Shown: positions 45,338 to 54,440, counted from the stretch's first letter. The stretch is 64,000 bases of DNA from Frankiales bacterium (GCA_025966135.1 JAOPVP010000035.1:128078-192077); one strand, 5' to 3'. Notes: generated by a model from the letters alone, not told the origin. Translations and numbers: made by a program.

Positions 45338-45958
45338 TCAAGCGTTCTCGCGGGACCGCCACCGTCGCAGCAGCCCCTCGGGTACGTCCTCGACGGTCAC
45401 CGCGAAGCAGAGGTGGTCGCGCCACGCGCCGTCGATGTAGAGGAACCGCGGGTGCAGGCCCTCCTGCCGGAACCCGAGCTTGGCGACCACCCGTCGGGAC
45501 GGCTCGTTCTCCGGCCGGATGTTGGCCTCGATGCGGTGCAGCTCGGCGTGCGCGAAGCAGTGGTCGACCACCATCGCGAGGGCCGTCGGCATCACACCGC
45601 GTCCGGCCAGCCGGCCGTCGACCCAGTACCCGACACTGGCGCTCTGGAAGGCCCCGCGCACGACGTTGGCGACCGTCACCTGCCCCGCCAGCTCACCGTC
45701 GTACGTCACCGCGAAGGGCAGGCAGCGGCCGTCCTTGGACTCGCGCCGCAGTACCCGCAGCATCGCGGTGAAGGCCGCGGGACTGTGCCGCTCCCCCCAG
45801 CCGACCGGGGGCGAGGCCGGGCGAAGCCCTTCCCACGGCGAGAGCCAGGCCTCGTTCCGGATCCGCATGTCGCTCCAGACGACGGCGTCCCGCAGCCTCA
45901 GCGGCCGGATGCCGACCCGCCCGTCGACGACCGTGACGGGCCACCCCGGCGCGCCCAC
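45338..45958 (-). CDS. RimJ/RimL-type GNAT N-acetyltransferase
   Basis: This is a 206-residue GNAT enzyme: VGIRPLRLRDAVVWSDMR at the start, VTYDGELAGQVTVANVV (about 105-120), the acetyl-CoA loop region DGRLAGRGVMPTALAMV (about 137-153) and AELHRIEANIRPENEPSRR with KLGFRQEG, typical of RimJ. It may acetylate ribosomal protein S5 or another target; not provable here. The GTG at 45958 lies next to the stop of the mog gene, so it is in the same operon. Confidence 0.88.
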   Translation of the reverse strand: MGAPGWPVTVVDGRVGIRPLRLRDAVVWSDMRIRNEAWLSPWEGLRPASPPVGWGERHSPAAFTAMLRVLRRESKDGRCLPFAVTYDGELAGQVTVANVVRGAFQSASVGYWVDGRLAGRGVMPTALAMVVDHCFAHAELHRIEANIRPENEPSRRVVAKLGFRQEGLHPRFLYIDGAWRDHLCFAVTVEDVPEGLLRRWRSRENA

Positions 45959-45959
45959 C

Positions 45960-46457
45960 TCAGTGGTCCTCGCCACGGAGCTGCGCGACCGCATGACCCA
46001 CCACAGGAGCGAGTACGGCGACGCCGTCGCGCACCCCGCCGGTCGAGCCGGGCAAGGTGACGACCAGCGCGCGCCCGATCGTGCCCGCCACCGCCCTCGA
46101 CAAGATGGTGGTCGGCACCTTCTCGCGGTTGAACTGGCGCAGGGCCTCGACGATCCCCGGGACCGGCCGGTCCAGCAGCGGGGCGACCGCCTCCGGGGTG
46201 ACGTCGCGGGGCGAGAGCCCCGTGCCGCCCGTCGTGACGACCAGGTCCGCCGCGGTGGCGGCCTGCAGCACCGCGGACGCGATCTCCGGCGCCTCGTCCG
46301 GGACCACCACGACGGGCGCGACCACGAAGCCGAGCTCCGCGAGCAGCGAGGCAAGCAGCGGCCCCGAGGCGTCGTGGCGGAGCCCGCCGTGGGACCGGTC
46401 GGAGATCGTGACGACCTGCGCGCGAGCCCCGGCCGGCAGTCCGTCTACCGCTCCCAT
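45960..46457 (-). CDS. mog: Molybdopterin adenylyltransferase (MogA/MoaB family)
   Basis: This 165-residue enzyme activates molybdopterin with AMP before molybdenum insertion. It shows VVTISDRSHGG, VVTTGGTGLSPRDVTPEAV and TLPGSTGGVRDGVAVL, the MoCF-binding motifs. The ATG at 46457 overlaps moaC by 13 nt. It belongs to the galU-moeA-moaC-mog-rimJ-sepX run. Confidence 0.92.
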   Translation of the reverse strand: MGAVDGLPAGARAQVVTISDRSHGGLRHDASGPLLASLLAELGFVVAPVVVVPDEAPEIASAVLQAATAADLVVTTGGTGLSPRDVTPEAVAPLLDRPVPGIVEALRQFNREKVPTTILSRAVAGTIGRALVVTLPGSTGGVRDGVAVLAPVVGHAVAQLRGEDH

Positions 46458-46912
46458 GGGCCGGTCTTCCCACCCGTCTTCGTCAGCACCTTGATGTCGG
46501 TGATGGTGCCCCGCGGATCGACCGCCTTGGTCATGTCCACGACCGTGAGACACGCGACGGTGACCGCCGTGAGCGCCTCCATCTCCACCCCGGTCCGGTC
46601 GGCGGTCCGCGCCGTCGCACTGACCGCGACACCGGCGTCGTCGACCTCGAGGTCGACGGTCACGCCATGCAGCGCGATCGGGTGACACAGCGGCACGAGG
46701 TCGGGGGTGCGCTTGGCGCCCATCAGGCCTGCGACCCGGGCCACCGCGAGCACATCCCCCTTGGGCATGCCCTCACCGCGCAGCAACGCGACGCACTCGG
46801 GCGAGAGATCCACCCGCCCTGCAGCCGTCGCCGACCGGACCGTGATCTCCTTCCCGGACACGTCGACCATCCGGGCCGCCCCGGACTCGTCGACGTGCGA
46901 GAAGCCCGTCAT
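46445..46912 (-). CDS. moaC: Cyclic pyranopterin monophosphate synthase
   Basis: This 155-residue enzyme makes cyclic pyranopterin monophosphate in molybdenum cofactor synthesis. It has SHVDESGAARMVDVSGKEIT, MPKGDVLAVARVAG, LVPLCHPI, TGVEMEALTAV and DMTKAVDPRG, all family hallmarks. Its start overlaps the moeA stop by 4 nt. Confidence 0.96.
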   Translation of the reverse strand: MTGFSHVDESGAARMVDVSGKEITVRSATAAGRVDLSPECVALLRGEGMPKGDVLAVARVAGLMGAKRTPDLVPLCHPIALHGVTVDLEVDDAGVAVSATARTADRTGVEMEALTAVTVACLTVVDMTKAVDPRGTITDIKVLTKTGGKTGPWER

Positions 46913-48120
46913 TGCCCTCGGCGCTCCAGCAGCATGACCTGCACGGCACTGCCGGCCGGGATCTGCTCGACCGCCTCGGGGACGAGCGCGAGGGCGTTCG
47001 CGCGGGCCATCCCGACCACCAGGTGCGACCCGGGGCCGGAGACAGGGGCCACGACGTACTTGCCGTCCCGCACCTCGAGCCAGACCCGGAGATAGGAGCG
47101 CTTCCCGGCTGGGGACTGCAGGTCGACGGAGGTCTCGGCGGACAGCATGGGCCGTGCGATCTGGTCTGCACCGAGCATCCGGCGCAGAGCCGGGCGCACG
47201 AACGTCTCGAACGAAACCAGGGCACTGACCGGGTTACCGGGGAGCGCGAACACCGGGGTGCTGTCGGGGCCAATGGTGCCGAAGCCCTGCGGCATGCCGG
47301 GCTGCATCGCGACCTTGTGGAAGCCCACCGTCCCGAGCCGGGACAAGACCTCCTTGACGACGTCGTACGCACCCACCGAGACCCCGCCGCTCGTGACCAG
47401 CAGGTCGGCGCGGACCAGTTGGTCCTCCAGAGCGTCGAGCAGCTTGCGGCCGTCGTCGGGGATGATGCCGACCCGGTAGGCGATCGCCCCGGCCTCGATG
47501 CAGGCGGTGGTGAGAGCGAGGCTGTTGCTGTCGGGGAGCTGGCCCGGCTGCAGCGGCGTCCCCGCCTCGACCAGCTCGCTGCCCGTGGACACGACCACGA
47601 CCCGCGGGCGGGGGCGGACGAACAGGCGCGCCCGGCCGACCGCGGCGGCCAGACCGATCTGGGCGGAACCGAGGTGGCTGCCGGTCTTGAGCACGACCTC
47701 GCCGGCGGTCACCTCCTCGCCGGTGCGGCGCACATACGCGCCGACGTCCGGACGGCGATCGATCCGGACCTGCGCGATGCCACCATCGGTCCACTCGACG
47801 GGCACCACCGCGTCGGCGCCGATCGGCATCACCGCGCCAGTCATGATCCGGACGCACAACCCCGGCTGCACCCGCAGCGGTGATGCCGGCCCAGCGGCGA
47901 CGTCACCGACGACCGGCAGCACGGTCGGCACCTGGGCCAGGTCGGCGGTGCGGACGGCGTACCCGTCCATGGAGCTGTTGTCGAAGCCGGGCAGCGGCGC
48001 AGCGGCCACGACATCCTCGGCCAGGATGCATCCGTGCGCGTCGAGCAGCCCGACCTCGAGCGGGTGCAGGGGCTTCACCACCGACAGCACATCGGCTAGG
48101 TGCTCGTCGACGGACCTCAC
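46909..48120 (-). CDS. moeA: Molybdopterin molybdotransferase MoeA / gephyrin-like Glp
   Basis: This is a 403-residue four-domain MoeA: LPGFDNSSMDGYAVRTAD (domain 1), TGAVMPIGADAVV, the MoCF domain VVVSTGSELVEAG, DSNSLAL, VTSGGVSVGAYDVVKEVL and ALPGNPVSALVSFETFV, then the beta-barrel domain IV. It links molybdenum to molybdopterin. In corynebacteria the copy beside galU and glpR, called Glp, works in cell division by binding FtsZ. The same neighbours here suggest this dual or alternative role. The start overlaps the galU stop by 4 nt. Confidence 0.93.
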   Translation of the reverse strand: MRSVDEHLADVLSVVKPLHPLEVGLLDAHGCILAEDVVAAAPLPGFDNSSMDGYAVRTADLAQVPTVLPVVGDVAAGPASPLRVQPGLCVRIMTGAVMPIGADAVVPVEWTDGGIAQVRIDRRPDVGAYVRRTGEEVTAGEVVLKTGSHLGSAQIGLAAAVGRARLFVRPRPRVVVVSTGSELVEAGTPLQPGQLPDSNSLALTTACIEAGAIAYRVGIIPDDGRKLLDALEDQLVRADLLVTSGGVSVGAYDVVKEVLSRLGTVGFHKVAMQPGMPQGFGTIGPDSTPVFALPGNPVSALVSFETFVRPALRRMLGADQIARPMLSAETSVDLQSPAGKRSYLRVWLEVRDGKYVVAPVSGPGSHLVVGMARANALALVPEAVEQIPAGSAVQVMLLERRGQ

Positions 48121-48995
48121 TGCTTCGACAGCCAGTCACGCAGCCAGTCCAGCAGCGGAGGCCCGATGTCCGGACGCTCCGCGGCCAGTCGGACGACGGT
48201 CTTGAGGTAGTCCAGTCGGTCGCCGGTGTCGTACCGGCGGCCTCGGAACACCACGCCGTGCACGGGTTCGAGGCAGATCAGCTCCTGCAGCGCATCGGTC
48301 AGCTGGATCTCACCGCCGCGACCCGGGGGGGTCCGGCGGAGCACCTCGAAGACGGTGGGCGACAGGATGTACCGGCCGATGATCGCCAGGTTGCTCGGCG
48401 CCTCGTCGACCGGCGGCTTCTCGACGAGCCCGGTGATCCGCACCACGTCCCCGCCTGCGTCACCAGTGGCCTCGATGGCGGCGCAGCCGTACAGCGAGAT
48501 CTGGTCGTGCGGCACCTCCATGAGCGCGACCACACTGCCACCTTGGCACTCCTGGACCTCGATCATGTGCTCCAGCAGCGGGTCGCGGGCATCGACGAGG
48601 TCGTCTCCGAGCAGCACCGCGAAGGGCTCCTGCCCGACGTGCGCCGCGGCGGCGAGCACCGCGTGCCCGAGGCCCCTCGGGTCGCCCTGCCGGACGTAGT
48701 GCACCTCAGCCAGCTCGCTCGCGGCGTGCACGGCAGCGAGCTTGTCGGTGTCGCCCTTGACCTGCAGGTTGTGCTCGAGCTCGACGGCGCGGTCGAAGTG
48801 GTCCTCGAGGGCCCGCTTGTTGCGGCCGGTGATCATCAGGACGTCGGTCAGACCGGCACGGACGGCCTCCTCGACGACGTACTGGATCGCAGGAGTGTCG
48901 ACGACCGGCAGCATCTCCTTGGGGATGGCCTTGGTGGCCGGGAGGAAACGCGTGCCCAGACCAGCCGCGGGAATGACGGCCTTGCGGATCGGCAT
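48117..48995 (-). CDS. galU: UTP-glucose-1-phosphate uridylyltransferase
   Basis: This 292-residue enzyme makes UDP-glucose. It has AVIPAAGLGTRFLPATKAIPKEMLPVVDTPAIQYVVEEA-type sequence split over residues 5-40, FRQGDPRGLGHAVLAA, FAVLLGDDLVD and VRITGLVEKPPVDEAPSNLA. The ATG at 48995 (MPIRKAVIPAAG) is the family start. It is the first gene of the moeA-sepX cluster. Confidence 0.96.
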   Translation of the reverse strand: MPIRKAVIPAAGLGTRFLPATKAIPKEMLPVVDTPAIQYVVEEAVRAGLTDVLMITGRNKRALEDHFDRAVELEHNLQVKGDTDKLAAVHAASELAEVHYVRQGDPRGLGHAVLAAAAHVGQEPFAVLLGDDLVDARDPLLEHMIEVQECQGGSVVALMEVPHDQISLYGCAAIEATGDAGGDVVRITGLVEKPPVDEAPSNLAIIGRYILSPTVFEVLRRTPPGRGGEIQLTDALQELICLEPVHGVVFRGRRYDTGDRLDYLKTVVRLAAERPDIGPPLLDWLRDWLSKQ

Positions 48996-49040
48996 AGCAC
49001 GAACCCTAGTCGGAGCCACGCACATCGATCACCCAGTGCC

Positions 49041-51032
49041 TCAGTCGGGTAGCTGCACACTGGAGGCGGGCGGGGCGGACGCGCCGCTGGAGATGCGCCA
49101 GGTGTTACGTCCCGCGCGCTTGGCGGTGTAGAGCGCCTCGTCGGCGCGGGCCAGCAGCACGCTCGCGGCCAGCCCGTGCACGGGAAAGACCGCGCCGCCG
49201 GCCGAGACGGTCAGGTGCACCGGCGGGGCACCCGGTTCGCCGAACGGCTTGCGGGCGATGGCGTCGCAGATCCGCTCGGCCAGCATGGCGGCGCCCGCCT
49301 TGTCGGTCTCCGGGAGCACCACCACGATCTCCTCGCCCCCGTAGCGGGCGACGGTGTCGACGTCACGGACCTCCCCCCGGATCCGGCCCGCCAGCTCGAC
49401 CAGGACCGCATCACCGCGCTGGTGGCCGAAGGTGTCGTTGACGTCCTTGAAGTGGTCGAGGTCGAGCATGAGCAGCGCCAGAGGCCGACCGAACCGGGCG
49501 GCGCGCTCGATCTCCTTGCCGACCGTCATCGTGAAGTAGCGGTAGTTCCACAGCCCGGTCAGCCCGTCGGTGATCGACAGTCGCTGCGCCTCCTCGTGGA
49601 GCAGCACGTTGTCCACCGCGACCGTCGCCTGGCTCGCGAACGTGCGGATGGTGGCCAGGTCGTTGTCGTCGAACCCCCCCGGCAGCGCCGACCCATAGAG
49701 GTCCAGCACCCCGATGACGGTCCCCGACGACTTCAGCGGTACGGCGATCAGCGACGTGGCTCCCGGCTCGCCCCGTGCAGGGCGAAGCTCCCCTACCTCG
49801 TCCCCGACCCGTCCACGCACCGCGTCCCCGGACAACGCCACCCGGCCGGACACGCCGTCGCCGACCTTCAGACGCAGGTCCAGCGGGACGTCGACGCCCC
49901 GCGACGCGGCCAGCACCAGCTCGTCGCGGCTGGTCGTGAGCAGCAGGACCATCCCGCCACTGGCCCGGGTCGAGGCCATCGCTGACTCGAGCACGACGTT
50001 GAGGATCCGGTCGAGGTCGTGCGTGCTCGACAGGGTGTCGCCCAGCCGGGCCAAGCCGGACTGCAGCTCGTCGCGGCTCGCCTCGAGCTGGCCGACGTAG
50101 CCGCGCAGGTCGTCGGTCATCGCGTTGAACGCCACCGCGAGCCGGCCGACCTCGTCCTTGGACCTGACCTCGATGACGGTCGACAGATCGCCGCTGGCAA
50201 TGCGGGCGGCGGCGTCCCCGAGCTCCTCGAGCGGTTGGGTGGTGGCTCGCGCCGACACGACACCGATGGCGATGGCGAGCAGCACGGCGATGGCCACCAC
50301 CGCGCCGCCGTCGACCAGCAGAGCTGGGCCCTTCGCCGCGGGCTCGAGGACGATCACGCCGTACGCCTGGCTGGGCGACGCCGGCAGGTACGAGCTGACG
50401 AGCCCGAAGCGCCGGGTACCCGGCGGGTCGCTGAAGGAGTCCCGGATGACCTGCGGCGTGAACGTCCCGGTCCCGGCAACGACCTGGCCGGTGCTCCCGA
50501 CGAGGACCACGTCCGCGTCGCCGATGGCTTGCTGCAGGCGACGCAGCACCTTCCCGCTGGCATCGAAGGTCGCGACCGCCGAACCGGCGGACCTGCCCTG
50601 TGGCGTGCTGAACGCGACGACGGCAGACAGGTAGGGACCGGCGGCGCCGGTCGAGGGCTCGCCCCCGCAGTCCTCGGGCTGGGCCGGCACCCTGCCGCTG
50701 GCGGCGACGATCTTGTCCGAAGCCCCGACGACGCGGATGCCGTCGGCCAGGCCTCGGCTGACGAGCGACGCGGCAGCCGCGCGGGCATCCGCAGGTCCAG
50801 CCGCCGTCGCGGCCCGGCCTGCCGCCTCGGCCGCGGTCTTGGCCCGGTCGCAGTAGTCCTGCAGCACCGCTCCGACCAGCCGAGTGGCGGAGATGACGCC
50901 GGCCTTCTGACGGGCCTGCACCGCGTCAGGGAGCGTCCGGGCGACCATCAGGAGACCGACCAGCATCGGGACGAGAACAACGAGGACGAAGGCGAACGTC
51001 AAGCGCCAGCGCAGCGTCACGTAACGTTCCAC
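49041..51032 (-). CDS. Transmembrane Cache-HAMP-GAF diguanylate cyclase
   Basis: This is a 663-residue sensor enzyme. Membrane helix 1 (about 10-30) is followed by an outer Cache-like domain (about 35-235), helix 2 (about 240-262), HAMP (about 262-315, QPLEELGDAAARIASGDL), a GAF domain (about 345-480) and GGDEF (about 490-650). The active site YGGEEIV is intact, and RDVD five residues before it is a complete I-site for product inhibition, so this is the active c-di-GMP synthase of the window. Start: GTG 51032 (VERYVTLRW) or ATG 51053; neither has a clear ribosome binding site. It is divergent from the 5-FCL gene. Confidence 0.9.
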   Translation of the reverse strand: MERYVTLRWRLTFAFVLVVLVPMLVGLLMVARTLPDAVQARQKAGVISATRLVGAVLQDYCDRAKTAAEAAGRAATAAGPADARAAAASLVSRGLADGIRVVGASDKIVAASGRVPAQPEDCGGEPSTGAAGPYLSAVVAFSTPQGRSAGSAVATFDASGKVLRRLQQAIGDADVVLVGSTGQVVAGTGTFTPQVIRDSFSDPPGTRRFGLVSSYLPASPSQAYGVIVLEPAAKGPALLVDGGAVVAIAVLLAIAIGVVSARATTQPLEELGDAAARIASGDLSTVIEVRSKDEVGRLAVAFNAMTDDLRGYVGQLEASRDELQSGLARLGDTLSSTHDLDRILNVVLESAMASTRASGGMVLLLTTSRDELVLAASRGVDVPLDLRLKVGDGVSGRVALSGDAVRGRVGDEVGELRPARGEPGATSLIAVPLKSSGTVIGVLDLYGSALPGGFDDNDLATIRTFASQATVAVDNVLLHEEAQRLSITDGLTGLWNYRYFTMTVGKEIERAARFGRPLALLMLDLDHFKDVNDTFGHQRGDAVLVELAGRIRGEVRDVDTVARYGGEEIVVVLPETDKAGAAMLAERICDAIARKPFGEPGAPPVHLTVSAGGAVFPVHGLAASVLLARADEALYTAKRAGRNTWRISSGASAPPASSVQLPD

Positions 51033-51050
51033 CCCCTCGCCCCCACCTGG

Positions 51051-51063
51051 CATTCTCCCACGG
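51051..51063 (+). promoter_or_regulatory. -10 element of the leaderless 5-FCL gene
   Basis: CATTCT at 51051-51056 ends 6 nt before GTG 51063, the same spacing as at 16241 and 31097. There is no ribosome binding site. Confidence 0.4.
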
Positions 51064-51581
51064 TGGACAACAAGCAGGCACTGCGCCAAATGGGGCAACG
51101 CCGGCGGCAGGCACTGGCTCCCGGCGGGAGCCTCAGCGGGCCGCTGCAGCCGCTCCTCGACGACGCGAGACGGGTCGCTGCGTACGTCCCGGTCGGAGAC
51201 GAGCCGGGTGTGCCTCCTCAGCTCGGCTGGCTGCTCCCGGTGCTGCTGCCCGGCGGTGACCTCGACTGGGCGGAGTTCACCGGCGAGCTCCAGCAGACCA
51301 CCCGAGGACTACGCGAGCCGGTCGGGCCGCGTCTCGGTGTCGACGCGATCGCCGACTGCGACCTGGTTCTCGTCCCGGCTCTGCTGGTGGATCGCCACGG
51401 GAACCGGCTTGGCAAGGGCGGCGGTTCCTACGACCGGGCGTTGCCCCGCGCCACCGGCCTCACGGTCGCGCTGCTGTACGACGGGGAGCTCGTCGACACC
51501 CTACCCGCCGAGGCCCACGACGTCAGAGTGGCCGCCGTCGCCACCCCCCTCGGCGGGCTCGTGCGGCTTTCGGGATCATGA
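51063..51581 (+). CDS. 5-formyltetrahydrofolate cyclo-ligase
   Basis: This 172-residue enzyme converts 5-formyl-THF to 5,10-methenyl-THF using ATP. The ATP/Mg loop GKGGGSYDRAL is clear, and LVLVPALLVDRHGNRLG precedes it; NKQALRQMGQRRRQAL starts the protein. It is slightly shorter than usual (about 185-195). The GTG at 51063 was taken; the longer open frame lies antisense to the cyclase gene. It overlaps the next gene by 4 nt. Confidence 0.93.
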   Translation: MDNKQALRQMGQRRRQALAPGGSLSGPLQPLLDDARRVAAYVPVGDEPGVPPQLGWLLPVLLPGGDLDWAEFTGELQQTTRGLREPVGPRLGVDAIADCDLVLVPALLVDRHGNRLGKGGGSYDRALPRATGLTVALLYDGELVDTLPAEAHDVRVAAVATPLGGLVRLSGS

Positions 51582-52081
51582 GCGGTATGGGTGACTTTGA
51601 CGACGTCCTGACCGCCAACGAGAACTATGCCGCTGCGTTCGTCGACAGCGGGCTGCCCGGGCAGGCCGGCAAGGGCCTGGCCGTCGTCACCTGCATGGAC
51701 TCGCGCATCGACCCGCTGAACATGCTGGGGCTCGCAAAGGGCGATGCGAAGATCATGCGCAACGCCGGCGGGCGCGTGACCGAGGACGTCCTGCGCACCC
51801 TCGTCCTCGCCACCCACCTGCTCGGGGTCGAGCGCATCCTGATCGTCGAGCACACCGACTGCAAGATGGCGACGGCTACCGCCGAGGCCGTGCACCGCAG
51901 GATCTTCGAGGCCTCCGGCGTCGACACCCGCAGCCTCGAGTTCGCCCTCATGGACGACCAGCTGCAGGCGCTCGCCCAGGACGTGCAGAAGGTGCGGAGC
52001 TCGCCGTACCTCCCGAAGGGGATTGTGGTGGGCGGTTTCCTCTACGACGTGCGCACCGGACGACTGCGCGAGGTGCTCTAG
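51578..52081 (+). CDS. Beta-class carbonic anhydrase
   Basis: This 167-residue zinc enzyme interconverts CO2 and bicarbonate. The zinc ligands are CMDSRID (Cys, with Asp and Arg of the dyad) and EHTDCKM (His and Cys); MRNAGGRVTEDVLRTL and LLGVERILIVEHTDC are conserved. It resembles the short mycobacterial Rv1284 type. The ATG start overlaps the 5-FCL stop (ATGA), so the genes are coupled. It converges with the DUF2855 gene, stops adjacent. Confidence 0.95.
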   Translation: MSGMGDFDDVLTANENYAAAFVDSGLPGQAGKGLAVVTCMDSRIDPLNMLGLAKGDAKIMRNAGGRVTEDVLRTLVLATHLLGVERILIVEHTDCKMATATAEAVHRRIFEASGVDTRSLEFALMDDQLQALAQDVQKVRSSPYLPKGIVVGGFLYDVRTGRLREVL

Positions 52082-53164
52082 CTAGAACTGGACCACGTGA
52101 CCGGTGCGGGGGCCGGTCTCGCCGGCGAGGGTCTCGAGCCAGTCGGCGCGCAGCGCCTCGGGCCCCGTGGCGACGACGACGTCCACCCAGCCCTCCACCA
52201 CCGGGGCGAACCGGCGCCAGGCCTCGGCATGGTTGGCCTCGACGCCCCCGGGACCCCAGTCGGCGGAGCGCTTGCGCATCTGGTCCGGGGCGAAGAAGAA
52301 GGTGGGCCGCGGCCCGGGCAAGCTCCCCGCCCCGCCTCCGAGGTCGGCACGCTCGGCACCGGCACCGCGGTGGGCTGCACCCACGACGGCACTGTGCACC
52401 AGGCCGGCGCCGAGGTGCTCGTGCACGGTCCGGCGGAGGGCCGCGTTGCCGGCGACGTCGACGTACAACGTCTTCTGCTGCGGCAGATCCGTGGCCTGCT
52501 CGTACGTGAGGACCTCGTCGTAGCTCCCCAGCGACGCTGTGAACGCGGCGTTCCCCTTGCTGGTGAGGCCAACGGTCTTCACCTTGCCCTGCAACAGAAA
52601 CGCGGTGCCGTACGACGTCTTGCTGGACGCGCTGGAGATCACCACCGAGGACGCGTCGAAGAAGCCGTTGTCCTCGAGGAAGTCGGCCAGCATGAAGCTC
52701 GTCATGAACAGCGGTCGGTAGAGCACCTGAAGGTCCTCGCGGTCCGCCTCATAGGCCGGGTCGCCGGTCGTGGTGGTGAGGCCGTTGTACGGCGACGGCA
52801 GGTGCTGCCGGTGGGGGCTGGCGTCCCGGAAGCCATGCGCGTCGACCCGGTCGGGCTGGACCACGAGGTGGCTGCTGGTGGGGAAGTAGCCGTACAGCCG
52901 CGTCCCGACCTCGACGCCGTCGACATTGCTGACGACCACCTCACCGAAGCCCCACAAGGGGACGCGCCCCCAGCCCTCCGCGGCGGGGAAGAAGTCCCAG
53001 TACTTCATGGCGTCGCCGAAAACGGCGTAGGTGACGTTGTTGGCTGTCATGCCGACCCGGTCGACGCGCAGCAGCGCCTGCCCGGGACCTGCCGTCGGCA
53101 GCTCCACCTCAGCCAGCGAGGTGTGCGAGAGGTCGGACCGGTCCACCATCAAGTCCCAAGCCAT
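52082..53164 (-). CDS. DUF2855 family protein, MDR/quinone-reductase-like
   Basis: This is a 360-residue protein. It starts MAWDLMVDRSDLSHTSLAEV and shows GQALLRVDRVGMTANNVTYAVFGDAM, AAEGWGRVPLWGFGEVV, a Rossmann-like part SSVVISSASSKTSYGTAFLL and TLYVDVAGNAALRRTVH. These are features of DUF2855, distant relatives of medium-chain dehydrogenases without a zinc site. The substrate is unknown. The ATG at 53164 was preferred over 53230 for its fit to the family start. Confidence 0.85.
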   Translation of the reverse strand: MAWDLMVDRSDLSHTSLAEVELPTAGPGQALLRVDRVGMTANNVTYAVFGDAMKYWDFFPAAEGWGRVPLWGFGEVVVSNVDGVEVGTRLYGYFPTSSHLVVQPDRVDAHGFRDASPHRQHLPSPYNGLTTTTGDPAYEADREDLQVLYRPLFMTSFMLADFLEDNGFFDASSVVISSASSKTSYGTAFLLQGKVKTVGLTSKGNAAFTASLGSYDEVLTYEQATDLPQQKTLYVDVAGNAALRRTVHEHLGAGLVHSAVVGAAHRGAGAERADLGGGAGSLPGPRPTFFFAPDQMRKRSADWGPGGVEANHAEAWRRFAPVVEGWVDVVVATGPEALRADWLETLAGETGPRTGHVVQF

Positions 53165-53236
53165 GCCCGCGACCGTACTGCTTGCGTCTGCTCCGGCGCC
53201 GCGTGGCGGGGTGCACAAGAGCAGACGCACGGAGGG

Positions 53237-53758
53237 TCAGAGGGAGACGCCCACCGGGATGGAGATGCCTACGCCGCCACGGGTGTCGGCGCCGTAGCGG
53301 GCCTTCTCCTTGGCGAGGTCGAGGGGCTTGGGGCGTGGGTCGCCATCTGCTTCGGTGCCCGTGAGCAGCTGCGCCGGGATGAGCCAGACGACCTCGAACT
53401 CCAGGCCGTCGGGGTCCTTGGCATAGAGCGACTTCGTGGTGCCGTGGTCGCTCATGCCGACCAATGCCCCCGCGTCGGAGAGCCGCTGGAGGTGGTCCTC
53501 GAGGTCGTTCAGGGTCTCCACCTCCCACGCGAGGTGGTACAGCCCGACGGCGCCGCGCCCGGCCGGGCTGGCCGCCGCCTGCGCGCCGACCTGGAACAGC
53601 CCGAGGTCGTGGTCGTTGGTCGACCCGGGCGCCTGCAGAAAGGCCGCCCCTGGAAACGCCAGCTTGGTCGTGAAACCCAGCACGTCGCGGTAGAAGGCAA
53701 CGCTCTGCTCGACATCACGGACGTACAAGACAGCGTGGTTCAGGCGGTGGATACCCAT
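53237..53758 (-). CDS. VOC family protein (catechol 2,3-dioxygenase-like)
   Basis: This is a 173-residue glyoxalase/bleomycin-resistance/dioxygenase fold protein: INHAVLYVRDVEQSVAFYRDVLGF-like start (RLNHAVLYVRDVEQSVAFYR), GLYHLAWEVETLNDLEDHL and YAKDPDGLEFEVVW, with His and Glu metal ligands. The reaction is not determined by sequence. The ATG at 53758 fits the family; a GTG upstream at 53815 is less likely. It lies 72 nt downstream of nothing closely linked and may be transcribed with DUF2855. Confidence 0.88.
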   Translation of the reverse strand: MGIHRLNHAVLYVRDVEQSVAFYRDVLGFTTKLAFPGAAFLQAPGSTNDHDLGLFQVGAQAAASPAGRGAVGLYHLAWEVETLNDLEDHLQRLSDAGALVGMSDHGTTKSLYAKDPDGLEFEVVWLIPAQLLTGTEADGDPRPKPLDLAKEKARYGADTRGGVGISIPVGVSL

Positions 53759-53977
53759 GGCGTGCTCCCGGACTCGTGGTGGTGTCAGCCTCCCACAAGT
53801 CAATTGAGCATTCAACTATTCCATGGGTCGGCCGGGAACAGACCGCTCGTGGCTGGTGAGTTGCCGAGGTTCCTCCGCTATCTGGCGGTCTGTCGGGGAG
53901 GACAGCATGACGTCCAGGTGAGAGAGCAAGACCTGGCGGTGCGGGTACCTGTCACAGCACCCACCCAGGAGGTGCCG

Positions 53978-54427
53978 ATGACCCGCCAAGGCGAACGAGA
54001 CGACAAGCTCACGACGGCCGACCTGGCCGGCCCTGAGCAAGAGAGCACGCCGCGAGAGGAGAGCGCGCGGCAAGCGGGGACGCAGGTACAGGACACGCAG
54101 GTACAGGACATGGCTGAGCCTCGGCAGATGCCGGCGGCAGACGAGGGCGGCGACCCGGCGGTCACACTGCTCGAGGACACCGACAGCGCCGGCTTCCAGC
54201 AGCGATGGGGCGACGTGCAGAACCGCTTCGTCGACGACCCGCGCGGCGCGGTCCGGGACGCGGACGCACTCGTCGCCGAAGTGATGCGCGCCCTCGCAGA
54301 GGGCTTCGCCGAGCACAAGTCCTCGCTCGAGGAGCAGTGGAGCCGCGACGACGAGCCGGACACCGAGCAGTTGCGCATCGCCTTGCAGCGCTACCGGTTC
54401 TTCTTCTCCCGCCTGCTCGCCACCTGA
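53978..54427 (+). CDS. Hypothetical protein, paralogue of the next gene
   Basis: This is a 149-residue soluble, acidic protein. Residues 1-65 are disordered (Gln/Glu/Ala-rich with two VQDTQVQD-like repeats). Residues 70-149 form one helical domain: GFQQRWGDVQNRFVDDPRGA, VRDADALVAEVMRAL and LRIALQRYRFFFSRLL. The same domain occurs in the next gene. Start: ATG 53978 with AGGAGG 5 nt upstream. I do not know a function; the pair looks like an operon (13 nt apart). Confidence 0.75.
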   Translation: MTRQGERDDKLTTADLAGPEQESTPREESARQAGTQVQDTQVQDMAEPRQMPAADEGGDPAVTLLEDTDSAGFQQRWGDVQNRFVDDPRGAVRDADALVAEVMRALAEGFAEHKSSLEEQWSRDDEPDTEQLRIALQRYRFFFSRLLAT

Positions 54428-54440
54428 TCGAGGAGGAGCC

